From Burkholderiales bacterium (GTDB lineage Bacteria; Pseudomonadota; Gammaproteobacteria; Burkholderiales; Burkholderiaceae_C): DNA of 64,000 nucleotides. Position numbers and translations under genes: made by a program. This document shows positions 57,372-64,000 of the stretch, piece after piece. The notes under the pieces are model-generated. The model saw only the letters and a program-made list of their open reading frames with translations, had not been told where the DNA came from and searched no databases. The stretch spans positions 1-64,000 of the forward strand of contig CANCVB010000006.1 in the NCBI GenBank assembly GCA_947381415.1. Reading direction: 5' to 3'. The stretch's first letter is position 1. Each line of letters opens with the position of its first letter.

Positions 57372-59693
57372 TTATTTTATAGAGTTGATGTCGGCGACGG
57401 TGATCGCAGTCATATTGACAATCCGGCGAACCGTGGTGCTGGCGGTGAGAATTTGCACGGGTTTGGCCGCCCCTAACAGCACCGGGCCGATGGCAATATT
57501 GCCGCCAGCCGCCGTTTTGAGCAGGTTGTAGGCGATATTGGCCGCGTCCAAATTGGGCAAAACGAGCAAATTGGCATCGCTGTGCAAAGTGGTGTTGGGC
57601 ATGAGGCTGCGACGCGCGGGGGTGTCGATGGCGACATCGCCATGCATTTCGCCGTCAATTTCAAGCCAGGGGGCCTGCGCTTGCACCAGCGCCAAGGTGT
57701 GGCGCATTTTGACGGCGGTGGCGTGGTTGCTGCTGCCAAAGTTGGAGTGCGACAGCAACGCGGCTTTGGGCACCACACCAAAGCGCTTCATTTCTTCAGC
57801 TGCCATGAGGGTGATTTCGGCCAGTTGCTCGGCAGTCGGGTCGTAGTTGATGTGGGTGTCGACCAAAAACACCTGGCGATCAGGCAACAGCAAGGCGTTC
57901 ATACAGGCATAGGTGCTGATGCCTTTGCGCAAACCGATGACTTGATCGATGTAGTGCAAATGCGCGTCCGGCGTGGTCCAGGTGCCGCAAATCAAACCAT
58001 CGACCTCGCCCTTGTGCAGCATCATCGCGCCGATCAAGGTTAAACGCCTGCGCATATCGATTTTGGCCAACTGCTCCGTCACACCTTTGCGCGCGGTGAG
58101 CTGGTGGTAGGTCTGCCAAAAATCTTTGTAACGGCGATCGTCTTCCACATTGACCACCTCATAGTCAACGCCTTCGGTCAAGCGCAAGCCAAACCGCTCG
58201 ATGCGTTGCGCGATGATGGCGGGGCGACCAATCAAGGTGGGTTTCGCCAAGCCTTCATCCCACACGATTTGTGCGGCACGCAGCACCCGTTCGTCCTCGC
58301 CCTCGGCAAAACAAATGCGCTTTTTCAAGCCCCGCTTGGCAGCGGCAAAAATGGGTTTCATGGCGGAGCCAGACGCATACACCAGCGATTGCAATTTCTC
58401 GCGGTAGGCGTCCATGTCGGTGATGGGGCGTTGTGCCACGCCGCTGGCAATCGCGGCTTGCACCACGGCTGGCGCGATCTTCATCATCAAGCGCGGGTCA
58501 AAGGGTTTGGGAATCAGGTACTCGGGGCCAAACGCCAAGGTCTCTCCTGCATAAGCGGCGGCGACCACCTCGCTTTGCTCGGCTTGCGCGAGTTCGGCGA
58601 TGGCGTGCACCGCCGCGATTTCCATCTCTGAGGTGATGGTGGATGCGCCCGCGTCCAAAGCACCTCGGAAAATGTAGGGGAAGCACAAAACATTGTTGAC
58701 TTGGTTGGGGTAGTCGGTGCGGCCCGTGGCCATGATCGCGTCGCTGCGTACTTTCAGCACTTCCTCGGGCAAGATTTCAGGCGTGGGGTTGGCCAAGGCC
58801 ATGATGAGCGGCTTGGCGGCCATCTTGGCCACCATCTCGGGTTTCAAGACGCCGCCTGCGGACAGACCCAAGAACACATCGGCGTCACCGATCACGTCGT
58901 CCAACGTGCGCTTGTCGGTGGCTTGAACGAATTGAATCTTGTCCTCGTCCATCAACTCGGTGCGACCTTCGTAAACCACACCCGCCAAGTCGGTGACCCA
59001 GATGTTCTTGCGCGGCATGCCCAGCTTGACCAACATGCCCAAGCAGGCCAGAGCCGCTGCGCCCGCGCCAGAGGCGACCAATTTCACTTGGGCAATGTCT
59101 TTGCCCACCACTTTCAAGCCGTTCAAGATGGCCGCACCCACCACGATGGCGGTGCCGTGTTGGTCGTCGTGAAACACCGGAATCTTCATGCGCTCGCGCA
59201 GTTTGCGCTCCACATAAAAACAATCGGGCGCTTTGATGTCTTCCAAATTGATGCCACCAAAGGTGGGCTCTAAAGCGGCAATGATGTCGACCAGTTTGTC
59301 CGGGTCTTTCTCATTCACCTCGATGTCAAACACATCGATGCCCGCGAACTTTTTGAACAACACGCCCTTGCCTTCCATCACCGGTTTGGCGGCCAAGGGG
59401 CCGATGTCACCCAAGCCCAGCACGGCCGTGCCGTTGGTGATGACGGCGACCAGGTTGCCACGGCTGGTGTACTTGTAGGCGTTGTTCGGGTCTTTGACGA
59501 TTTCTTCGCAAGGTGCGGCCACGCCAGGGGAGTAGGCCAGCGACAAATCGTGCTGGTTGAGTAACTGCTTGGTGGCTTGAATCGCCACTTTGCCGGGGGT
59601 GGGGAACTCGTGGTATTCCAATGCAGCGCGGCGCAATTGGGCGCGGGCTTGCGCACTGGTGTGGTCGGTCGGGGGAAGGTTGGGGCTGGCCAT
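57372..59693 (-). CDS. maeB: NADP-dependent malic enzyme with phosphotransacetylase-like domain
   Basis: A 773-residue two-domain MaeB. The malic-enzyme part (residues about 15-430) has [44 protein letters not shown] and [12 protein letters not shown]-like [16 protein letters not shown]. The C-terminal PTA-like domain (about 440-773) has [16 protein letters not shown] and regulates activity by acetyl-CoA in the family. It converts malate to pyruvate and NADPH. The ATG at 59693 follows GGAGTTCCAC, better than the ATG at 59705. Confidence 0.95.
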   Translation of the reverse strand: MASPNLPPTDHTSAQARAQLRRAALEYHEFPTPGKVAIQATKQLLNQHDLSLAYSPGVAAPCEEIVKDPNNAYKYTSRGNLVAVITNGTAVLGLGDIGPLAAKPVMEGKGVLFKKFAGIDVFDIEVNEKDPDKLVDIIAALEPTFGGINLEDIKAPDCFYVERKLRERMKIPVFHDDQHGTAIVVGAAILNGLKVVGKDIAQVKLVASGAGAAALACLGMLVKLGMPRKNIWVTDLAGVVYEGRTELMDEDKIQFVQATDKRTLDDVIGDADVFLGLSAGGVLKPEMVAKMAAKPLIMALANPTPEILPEEVLKVRSDAIMATGRTDYPNQVNNVLCFPYIFRGALDAGASTITSEMEIAAVHAIAELAQAEQSEVVAAAYAGETLAFGPEYLIPKPFDPRLMMKIAPAVVQAAIASGVAQRPITDMDAYREKLQSLVYASGSAMKPIFAAAKRGLKKRICFAEGEDERVLRAAQIVWDEGLAKPTLIGRPAIIAQRIERFGLRLTEGVDYEVVNVEDDRRYKDFWQTYHQLTARKGVTEQLAKIDMRRRLTLIGAMMLHKGEVDGLICGTWTTPDAHLHYIDQVIGLRKGISTYACMNALLLPDRQVFLVDTHINYDPTAEQLAEITLMAAEEMKRFGVVPKAALLSHSNFGSSNHATAVKMRHTLALVQAQAPWLEIDGEMHGDVAIDTPARRSLMPNTTLHSDANLLVLPNLDAANIAYNLLKTAAGGNIAIGPVLLGAAKPVQILTASTTVRRIVNMTAITVADINSIK

Positions 59694-59762
59694 GTGGAAC
59701 TCCAAAGGCCGCCAGAGGCAGGGTGTCTGGCAAGCCGTGCCGATTCTAGGCGGGTATGGTTG

Positions 59763-60395
59763 TCAGAATTTGTAGGTGTATTCAGCGATCAAGGCATCGC
59801 TGTCGCGCTTGCGGGTTTGCACATTCCATGCGCGAACAAAACGAAACTCTATTTCATGGTGCGCATCAAAATCGTAGCTGGGACCCAGACGAAACTTGTT
59901 CATGTCGTGGCCAGACGTGCCATCCAAGGTGCGTTGAAAACGCAATCCCGCCATGAAGCCGAAAGCGCCGCGTTCGAAATGGATGCCGGTATCCACGTAG
60001 GTGTAATTGAAGTTCTCAACGGTGGTGAGTTCTCGCCCCACCAGACCACGCACAAACAGCGCCCAAGTGTCATCCAGCTCAAAATTCTTGCGCACACGCA
60101 AAGCCAATTTTTTAACATGCACTTTTTCATTGACACCGTCTTGGATGTTGTTCTCGCGCTCACCTTCAAGCAGCACATCCACTTTGTGGATAAACCCCTC
60201 TTCAAAACGCAATCCAGGCACCAAGGTGAGCGAATTGGCATGGCCCGCACCAAAGGCCATTTTTTGATGCTCAAACTCCAAACCCAGCGAAGGCTTGCCG
60301 CCCCACAGTTCGGTATCAGCCCAAGCATGGCCAGAAAGCAAAACCACCAGTGTGGTGATGCACAGAACGCGTAAAGAATTGGTCATCCGAGTCAC
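59763..60395 (-). CDS. Small outer-membrane beta-barrel protein
   Basis: 210 residues with a signal peptide (about 1-26, LSGHAWA) and alternating amphipathic strands. The C-terminus is a Phe (YTYKF), a common end of outer-membrane proteins. Its start overlaps the pepP stop (ATGA at 60395) or lies 9 bases later (ATG 60386). I do not recognise the family; it may be a small porin or an adhesin-like barrel. Confidence 0.65.
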   Translation of the reverse strand: MTRMTNSLRVLCITTLVVLLSGHAWADTELWGGKPSLGLEFEHQKMAFGAGHANSLTLVPGLRFEEGFIHKVDVLLEGERENNIQDGVNEKVHVKKLALRVRKNFELDDTWALFVRGLVGRELTTVENFNYTYVDTGIHFERGAFGFMAGLRFQRTLDGTSGHDMNKFRLGPSYDFDAHHEIEFRFVRAWNVQTRKRDSDALIAEYTYKF

Positions 60396-61783
60396 CCTGC
60401 CATCAAGGCTTCAATCTCAGTCACTTCTACCGGTACATCGCGGGTGATGAGCTCGCACCCTGTCGCCGTGACGATGGCGTCATCCTCGATGCGAATGCCG
60501 ATGTGCCAAAACGCCTCGGGCACATCGTCCGAAGGGCGCACATACAGGCCAGGCTCGAGTGTGAGCACCATGCCGGGGTGCAAGACGCGGCTGGGGCGGG
60601 CTTGCACCATGACGCCTGTGAGCGGGTCGGCCTTGGGCGCAGAGGTGTTGGCCTCGCCAGGCTCCACATAGCTGCCGCAGTCGTGCACGTCCATGCCCAG
60701 CCAGTGGCTGGTGCGGTGCATGTAAAAAGGCGCATAGGCTTTCTTTTCCAGCACGTCTTCCAAGGAGCCGTGCTTGGCGGTTTGCAGCAGGCCCAGGTCC
60801 AACAAACCTTGCGACAAGACGCGCAAAGCGGCCTCGTGCGGGTCGTTGAAACGCGCACCCGCTTGGGTGGCAGCCACCGACGCATGTTGCGCGGCCAGCA
60901 CCACTTGGTACAGGTCTTTTTGCGGGCCGCTGAACACACCGTTGGCAGGGAAGGTGCGGGTGATGTCAGACGCGTAGCCATCGAGTTCACACCCGGCATC
61001 AATCAACACCAACTCGCCATCGCGAATCGGTGCAGCGTCTGCGCGGTAATGCAGCACACAGGCGTTGGCGCCTGCGGCCACGATGGAGGTGTAGGCGGGG
61101 AACTGAGAACCCTGTTGTCGAAACGCGTGCAACAACTCGGCGTCCAAATGGTATTCGCGCACATCCTGACCCGCACGCAACATGCGGGCGCTGGTTTGCA
61201 TGGCGCGCACATGGGCATGGGCGCTGATGCGCGCTGCACGGCGCATGGTGTCTTGTTCATGCGCATCTTTCACCAAGCGCATTTCATCGAGCAAATGGCA
61301 CAGGTCTTGTTGCGCGGATGGGCAGGACACGCCCATGCGCACCCTGGCACGCACCTTGGACAACCAGCTGTCAATTTGTGTGGTCAAGCCCTCGTGCGTG
61401 GCAAAGGGGAACCAGACCGTGCTTTGGTTTTCCAGCAACTTGGGCAGTTCGCTGTCGAGCTCAGTCACCGACACGGCCTTCGTCACACCCAAGGCAGCAG
61501 GCGCGGCTTGCGGTCCCAAACGGATGCCATCCCAAATCTCGCGCTCCAAATCCTTGGGTTGGCAAAACAAGGTGGTGTGGCCATTGGCCGCGATGACCAA
61601 CCAGGCGTTGGGCTCGGTAAAGCCCGTTAAGTAATAGAAGTAGCTGTCGTGTCGGTAAGGGAAATCGCTGTCGCGGTTGCGCGCGCGCTCAGGGGCGGTG
61701 GGGATGATGGCGACGCCGCCAGCGCCCTTTTCACGGATGAGGGCAGCCAATGCGGCGCGGCGTTGCGTATAAATGGAAGTCAT
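60392..61783 (-). CDS. pepP: Xaa-Pro aminopeptidase
   Basis: A 463-residue M24B peptidase with an N-terminal creatinase domain (residues 1-170) and the pita-bread catalytic domain. Metal ligands lie in VLIDAGCELDGYASDITRTFP, SHWLGMDVHDCGSY, LTLEPGLY and IRIEDDAIVT. It removes an N-terminal residue before proline. Confidence 0.95.
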   Translation of the reverse strand: MTSIYTQRRAALAALIREKGAGGVAIIPTAPERARNRDSDFPYRHDSYFYYLTGFTEPNAWLVIAANGHTTLFCQPKDLEREIWDGIRLGPQAAPAALGVTKAVSVTELDSELPKLLENQSTVWFPFATHEGLTTQIDSWLSKVRARVRMGVSCPSAQQDLCHLLDEMRLVKDAHEQDTMRRAARISAHAHVRAMQTSARMLRAGQDVREYHLDAELLHAFRQQGSQFPAYTSIVAAGANACVLHYRADAAPIRDGELVLIDAGCELDGYASDITRTFPANGVFSGPQKDLYQVVLAAQHASVAATQAGARFNDPHEAALRVLSQGLLDLGLLQTAKHGSLEDVLEKKAYAPFYMHRTSHWLGMDVHDCGSYVEPGEANTSAPKADPLTGVMVQARPSRVLHPGMVLTLEPGLYVRPSDDVPEAFWHIGIRIEDDAIVTATGCELITRDVPVEVTEIEALMAG

Positions 61784-61888
61784 GGCGGGATTGTAGGAGG
61801 GGTGTCAAAGTCGGCTTGACTGGAGCTTGAATGTAAAACGAGTGTGTGGTTGTTTGCGCAATAAAGCCACGCGCAGGTTGCTAAGTCA

Positions 61889-61917
61889 TTGCCACAAGTC
61901 TTTTAAAAGACTATATT
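61889..61917 (+). promoter_or_regulatory. Promoter and operator of the toxin-antitoxin operon
   Basis: TTGCCA (61889-61894), a 17-base spacer, TATATT (61912-61917). The spacer holds a perfect 16-base palindrome, AGTCTTTT-AAAAGACT (61897-61912), the classic place for an antitoxin dimer to repress transcription. Only six bases separate the -10 from the ATG at 61924, so the mRNA should be leaderless. Confidence 0.75.
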
Positions 61918-61923
61918 CAGTCC

Positions 61924-62199
61924 ATGCATTACTCCACCCAAATCAAACCCATCAGCTACCTGAAAACCCATGCGGCACAGGTGTTGGCACAAATCACGGC
62001 TGACCGCGAACCCTTGGTCATCACACAAAACGGCGAAGCCCGGGCGGTGCTGCAAGACGTGGCCTCCTATGAGGAAACCCAAGACACCTTGGCCTTGTTG
62101 AAGCTGTTGGCCTTGGGCAATCAAGAAGTGGCTGATGGCAACACCAAACCGCTGACCGATGTGGTGAAACGTTTGCGGGCCAAACACCCCAATACGTGA
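61924..62199 (+). CDS. Type II antitoxin, Phd/YefM family
   Basis: A 91-residue antitoxin with the Phd/YefM DNA-binding N-terminus (TQIKPISYLKTHAAQVLAQITADREPLVITQNGEARAVLQDVASYEETQDTL) and a variable, probably disordered, toxin-binding C-terminus. Its stop overlaps the toxin start (GTGA). It should bind the palindrome in its own promoter. Confidence 0.9.
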   Translation: MHYSTQIKPISYLKTHAAQVLAQITADREPLVITQNGEARAVLQDVASYEETQDTLALLKLLALGNQEVADGNTKPLTDVVKRLRAKHPNT

Positions 62200-62564
62200 G
62201 AAATGAAGCGGGCATGGCTGATCCGTCAAACGCTTATGAAGTGCTGCTCACCCAGGGGGCAGAGCAAGATTTGGAAGCCTTGTTTGACCACATTGCAGAA
62301 AACGACAGCGTGGCCAATGCCCACCGTTTGTTGGACCACTTGATAGAGGTCGCGCAAAGCTTGTCCAAACTGCCGGAACGAGGCAGCCGCCCCAAAGAGT
62401 TGCTGGCTGTTGGCATCAAAGATTACCGCCAAGTGTTTTTCAAGCCCTACCGCTTGATTTACCGTTTGCACGGCCAGCAAGTGGTGGTGTATCTCATAGC
62501 GGACGGGCGGCGCGACATGCCTGCCTTGTTGAGCCGCAGGTTATTGGGGCACAGCGTCCGATAA
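62196..62564 (+). CDS. Type II toxin, ParE/RelE family
   Basis: 122 residues of the ParE/RelE fold: VLLTQGAEQDLEALFDHIAENDS, DYRQVFFKPYRLIYRLHGQQVVVYLIADGRRDM. The start is GTG at 62196, coupled to the antitoxin stop, or ATG at 62214. Whether it poisons gyrase (ParE) or cleaves mRNA (RelE) cannot be told from sequence alone; the gene order antitoxin-toxin is normal. Confidence 0.88.
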   Translation: MRNEAGMADPSNAYEVLLTQGAEQDLEALFDHIAENDSVANAHRLLDHLIEVAQSLSKLPERGSRPKELLAVGIKDYRQVFFKPYRLIYRLHGQQVVVYLIADGRRDMPALLSRRLLGHSVR

Positions 62565-62615
62565 AGAGGGCCTAGTCGCTTGTTTGTTGCAAAGAGGGTC
62601 TGATGACCCGCGCCC

Positions 62616-63374
62616 TCAAGCGTTCAACTGCGCCAATCGCTCAGGCGTGCCCACATCGACCCACAGGCCTTCATACAGAGATGCACTGACCAAGCCCTGA
62701 TCCATGGCGGCCCTGAGCATGGCGGCCAAGGGGGCTTTCACGCCTTCGGGGTTGCCGGCAGGAATGGGGCACCAAGCAGCCTCAAAGAAAGCACGTTTGT
62801 AAAGCGCGATGGTGCTGAAAGTGAAAAGCGCTTGACCCTGGGCCTTGGGCAAATTCAAGGCCAAACCCTCAGCCGACAAACCAAAGTCGCCGCCGGGGTT
62901 GTGCGCAGGGTTGGGGACCAGCCAGAGATGCGCCAGTTGTGAGCTGGCTTTGAAGCGGTCATGAGCGTCTGCGGCAAACACAAAGTCGGGCGCAAACACA
63001 TCGCCTGCCGCCACCCAAAACACCTCAGCCAACTGCGGCAAGGCGCGCACAATGCCGCCCGCGGTTTCCAGCGCCCCGCCAAAATCCCGGCCTTCGTGGG
63101 AGTAAGACAAGTTCACCACCCTGTGGTCGGGCGCCACAAACTGTGCGCCGAAATAAGTTGAAATCTGCTCACCCAACCACGCGGTATTGATCACCGCATC
63201 ACGCACCCCCCCCGCTGCCAAGGCCTGCAAGGGGTAGCACAGCAAAGGCTTGCCCTGCACTTGCAGCAAGGGTTTGGGCGTGGAGTCGGTGAGCGGGCGC
63301 ATGCGCTCGCCCCGCCCGGCGGCCAGCAGCATGGCTTGGGCGGCTAAGGTCAAAGTCGGGGGCATGTCGGGCAT
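62616..63374 (-). CDS. murU: MurNAc-alpha-1-phosphate uridylyltransferase (MurU) type nucleotidyltransferase
   Basis: A 252-residue NDP-sugar pyrophosphorylase. N-terminal AMLLAAGRGERMRPLTDSTPKPLLQVQGKPLLCY and GDVFAPDFVF; the C-terminus has YEGLWVDVGTPERLAQLNA. It fits MurU, which with AmgK recycles MurNAc to UDP-MurNAc and bypasses fosfomycin-sensitive MurA. Start at 63374 or 63365; a longer open frame to 63695 overlaps divergent tkt. A glucose- or mannose-1-phosphate enzyme is possible but less likely. Confidence 0.8.
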   Translation of the reverse strand: MPDMPPTLTLAAQAMLLAAGRGERMRPLTDSTPKPLLQVQGKPLLCYPLQALAAGGVRDAVINTAWLGEQISTYFGAQFVAPDHRVVNLSYSHEGRDFGGALETAGGIVRALPQLAEVFWVAAGDVFAPDFVFAADAHDRFKASSQLAHLWLVPNPAHNPGGDFGLSAEGLALNLPKAQGQALFTFSTIALYKRAFFEAAWCPIPAGNPEGVKAPLAAMLRAAMDQGLVSASLYEGLWVDVGTPERLAQLNA

Positions 63375-63467
63375 GTGGCGCAGTGTAGCCAGCCGCTTAG
63401 TCTTGGACAAAAAAGATTTGGTTAAAATCGCCGACCCTCTACCCCCCACTACATACACGGAGCTTCC

Positions 63468-64000
63468 ATGGCCAACCACCAACAAATGGCCAGTGCGATT
63501 CGCGCACTGGCAATGGATGCGGTACAACTTGCCAACTCGGGGCACCCCGGCGCGCCCATGGGCATGGCAGACATCGCAGTGGCCTTGTGGGGCGAGCACC
63601 TGAAACACAACCCCCAGCATCCTCACTGGGCCGACCGCGACCGCTTTGTGCTGTCCAACGGCCACGGCTCCATGCTGATTTACGCACTCTTGCACCTCAC
63701 GGGCTACGACCTACCCATGAGCGAGCTGAAAAACTTCCGCCAGTTGCACAGCAAAACCGCAGGCCACCCCGAGGTGGGCATCACTCCAGGCGTGGAAACC
63801 ACCACCGGCCCGCTGGGTCAAGGCATCACCAACGCGGTGGGCATGGCGCTGGCTGAAAAACTCTTGGCCAGTGAATTCAACCGCCCCGGCCACGCCATCG
63901 TCGACCACCACACCTATGTGTTCATGGGTGACGGTTGCATGATGGAAGGCATCAGCCACGAGGCCTGCGCTTTGGCAGGCGCTTGGAAACTGAACAAGCT
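63468..64000 (+). CDS. tkt: Transketolase, N-terminal part (runs off the window)
   Basis: The first 177 residues, with [35 protein letters not shown] and [27 protein letters not shown], and [19 protein letters not shown] and [16 protein letters not shown], the thiamine-diphosphate Gly-Asp-Gly motif. It transfers two-carbon ketol units in the pentose phosphate pathway. A TAAAAT element at 63423-63428 is a likely -10. It is divergent from murU. Confidence 0.95.
   Translation, partial: MANHQQMASAIRALAMDAVQLANSGHPGAPMGMADIAVALWGEHLKHNPQHPHWADRDRFVLSNGHGSMLIYALLHLTGYDLPMSELKNFRQLHSKTAGHPEVGITPGVETTTGPLGQGITNAVGMALAEKLLASEFNRPGHAIVDHHTYVFMGDGCMMEGISHEACALAGAWKLNK

Overview
The window is a chromosomal segment of a betaproteobacterium, most likely a Comamonadaceae member (Limnohabitans/Rhodoferax-like). 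This rests on protein flavour, a methionine synthase split into two genes, a LysE-family gene between rsmG and parA, and the order rpmH-dnaA-dnaN-gyrB. The genus is an inference. The replication origin lies near 29.4-31.2 kb: genes on its left run mostly leftward (rpmH-rnpA-yidD-yidC-mnmE-kdsD-kdsC-lptC) and genes on its right rightward (dnaA, dnaN, gyrB, mnmG-rsmG, parA-parB). Three parS sites lie 7-9 kb to the right of the origin.

0-6 kb: a metal-stress module. Two bufferin-type RiPP loci face each other: bufA1-bufB1-bufC1-doxX (+) and bufA2 followed by one fused bufB-bufC gene (-). Beside bufA2, divergently, lie an ECF sigma gene and its NrsF/DUF1109 anti-sigma gene. All three transcription units carry the same promoter form, (G)(T/A)AAC(C/T)-N16-CGAA, which matches what is recalled for SigF of Caulobacter. 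The module therefore looks like a self-contained sigma/anti-sigma-controlled copper or heavy-metal buffering system. It is the most interesting system in the window.

6-21 kb: split metH, a 45-residue membrane peptide, pckG, the outer-membrane biogenesis set rsmA-surA-lptD, amgK and rsmE, an alpha/beta hydrolase, and metW-metX. metX has a SAM-II (SAM-alpha) riboswitch with a legible expression platform. 21-29 kb: amtB, an RRM protein whose Shine-Dalgarno is buried in a hairpin, and the lptC...rpmH run.

29-40.8 kb: origin, replication and segregation genes. 40.8-52 kb: a five-gene branched-chain-amide-type ABC transporter, a D-lactate/glycolate-type FAD oxidase, a beta-hydroxyacid dehydrogenase, a PduO-type cobalamin adenosyltransferase, two small exported proteins, a hotdog thioesterase and acetoacetyl-CoA synthetase. 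51.7-53.5 kb: a compositionally different MFS transporter, a small ORF and an AT-rich gap, possibly acquired.

53.5-64 kb: gcdH, mnmA, a DUF4197 protein, a barstar-like protein, maeB, a small outer-membrane protein, pepP, a Phd/ParE toxin-antitoxin pair with a legible promoter-operator, murU and the start of tkt. AmgK (17 kb) and MurU (63 kb) together complete a MurNAc recycling route although they are far apart. No tRNA, rRNA, CRISPR array or insertion sequence was recognised.
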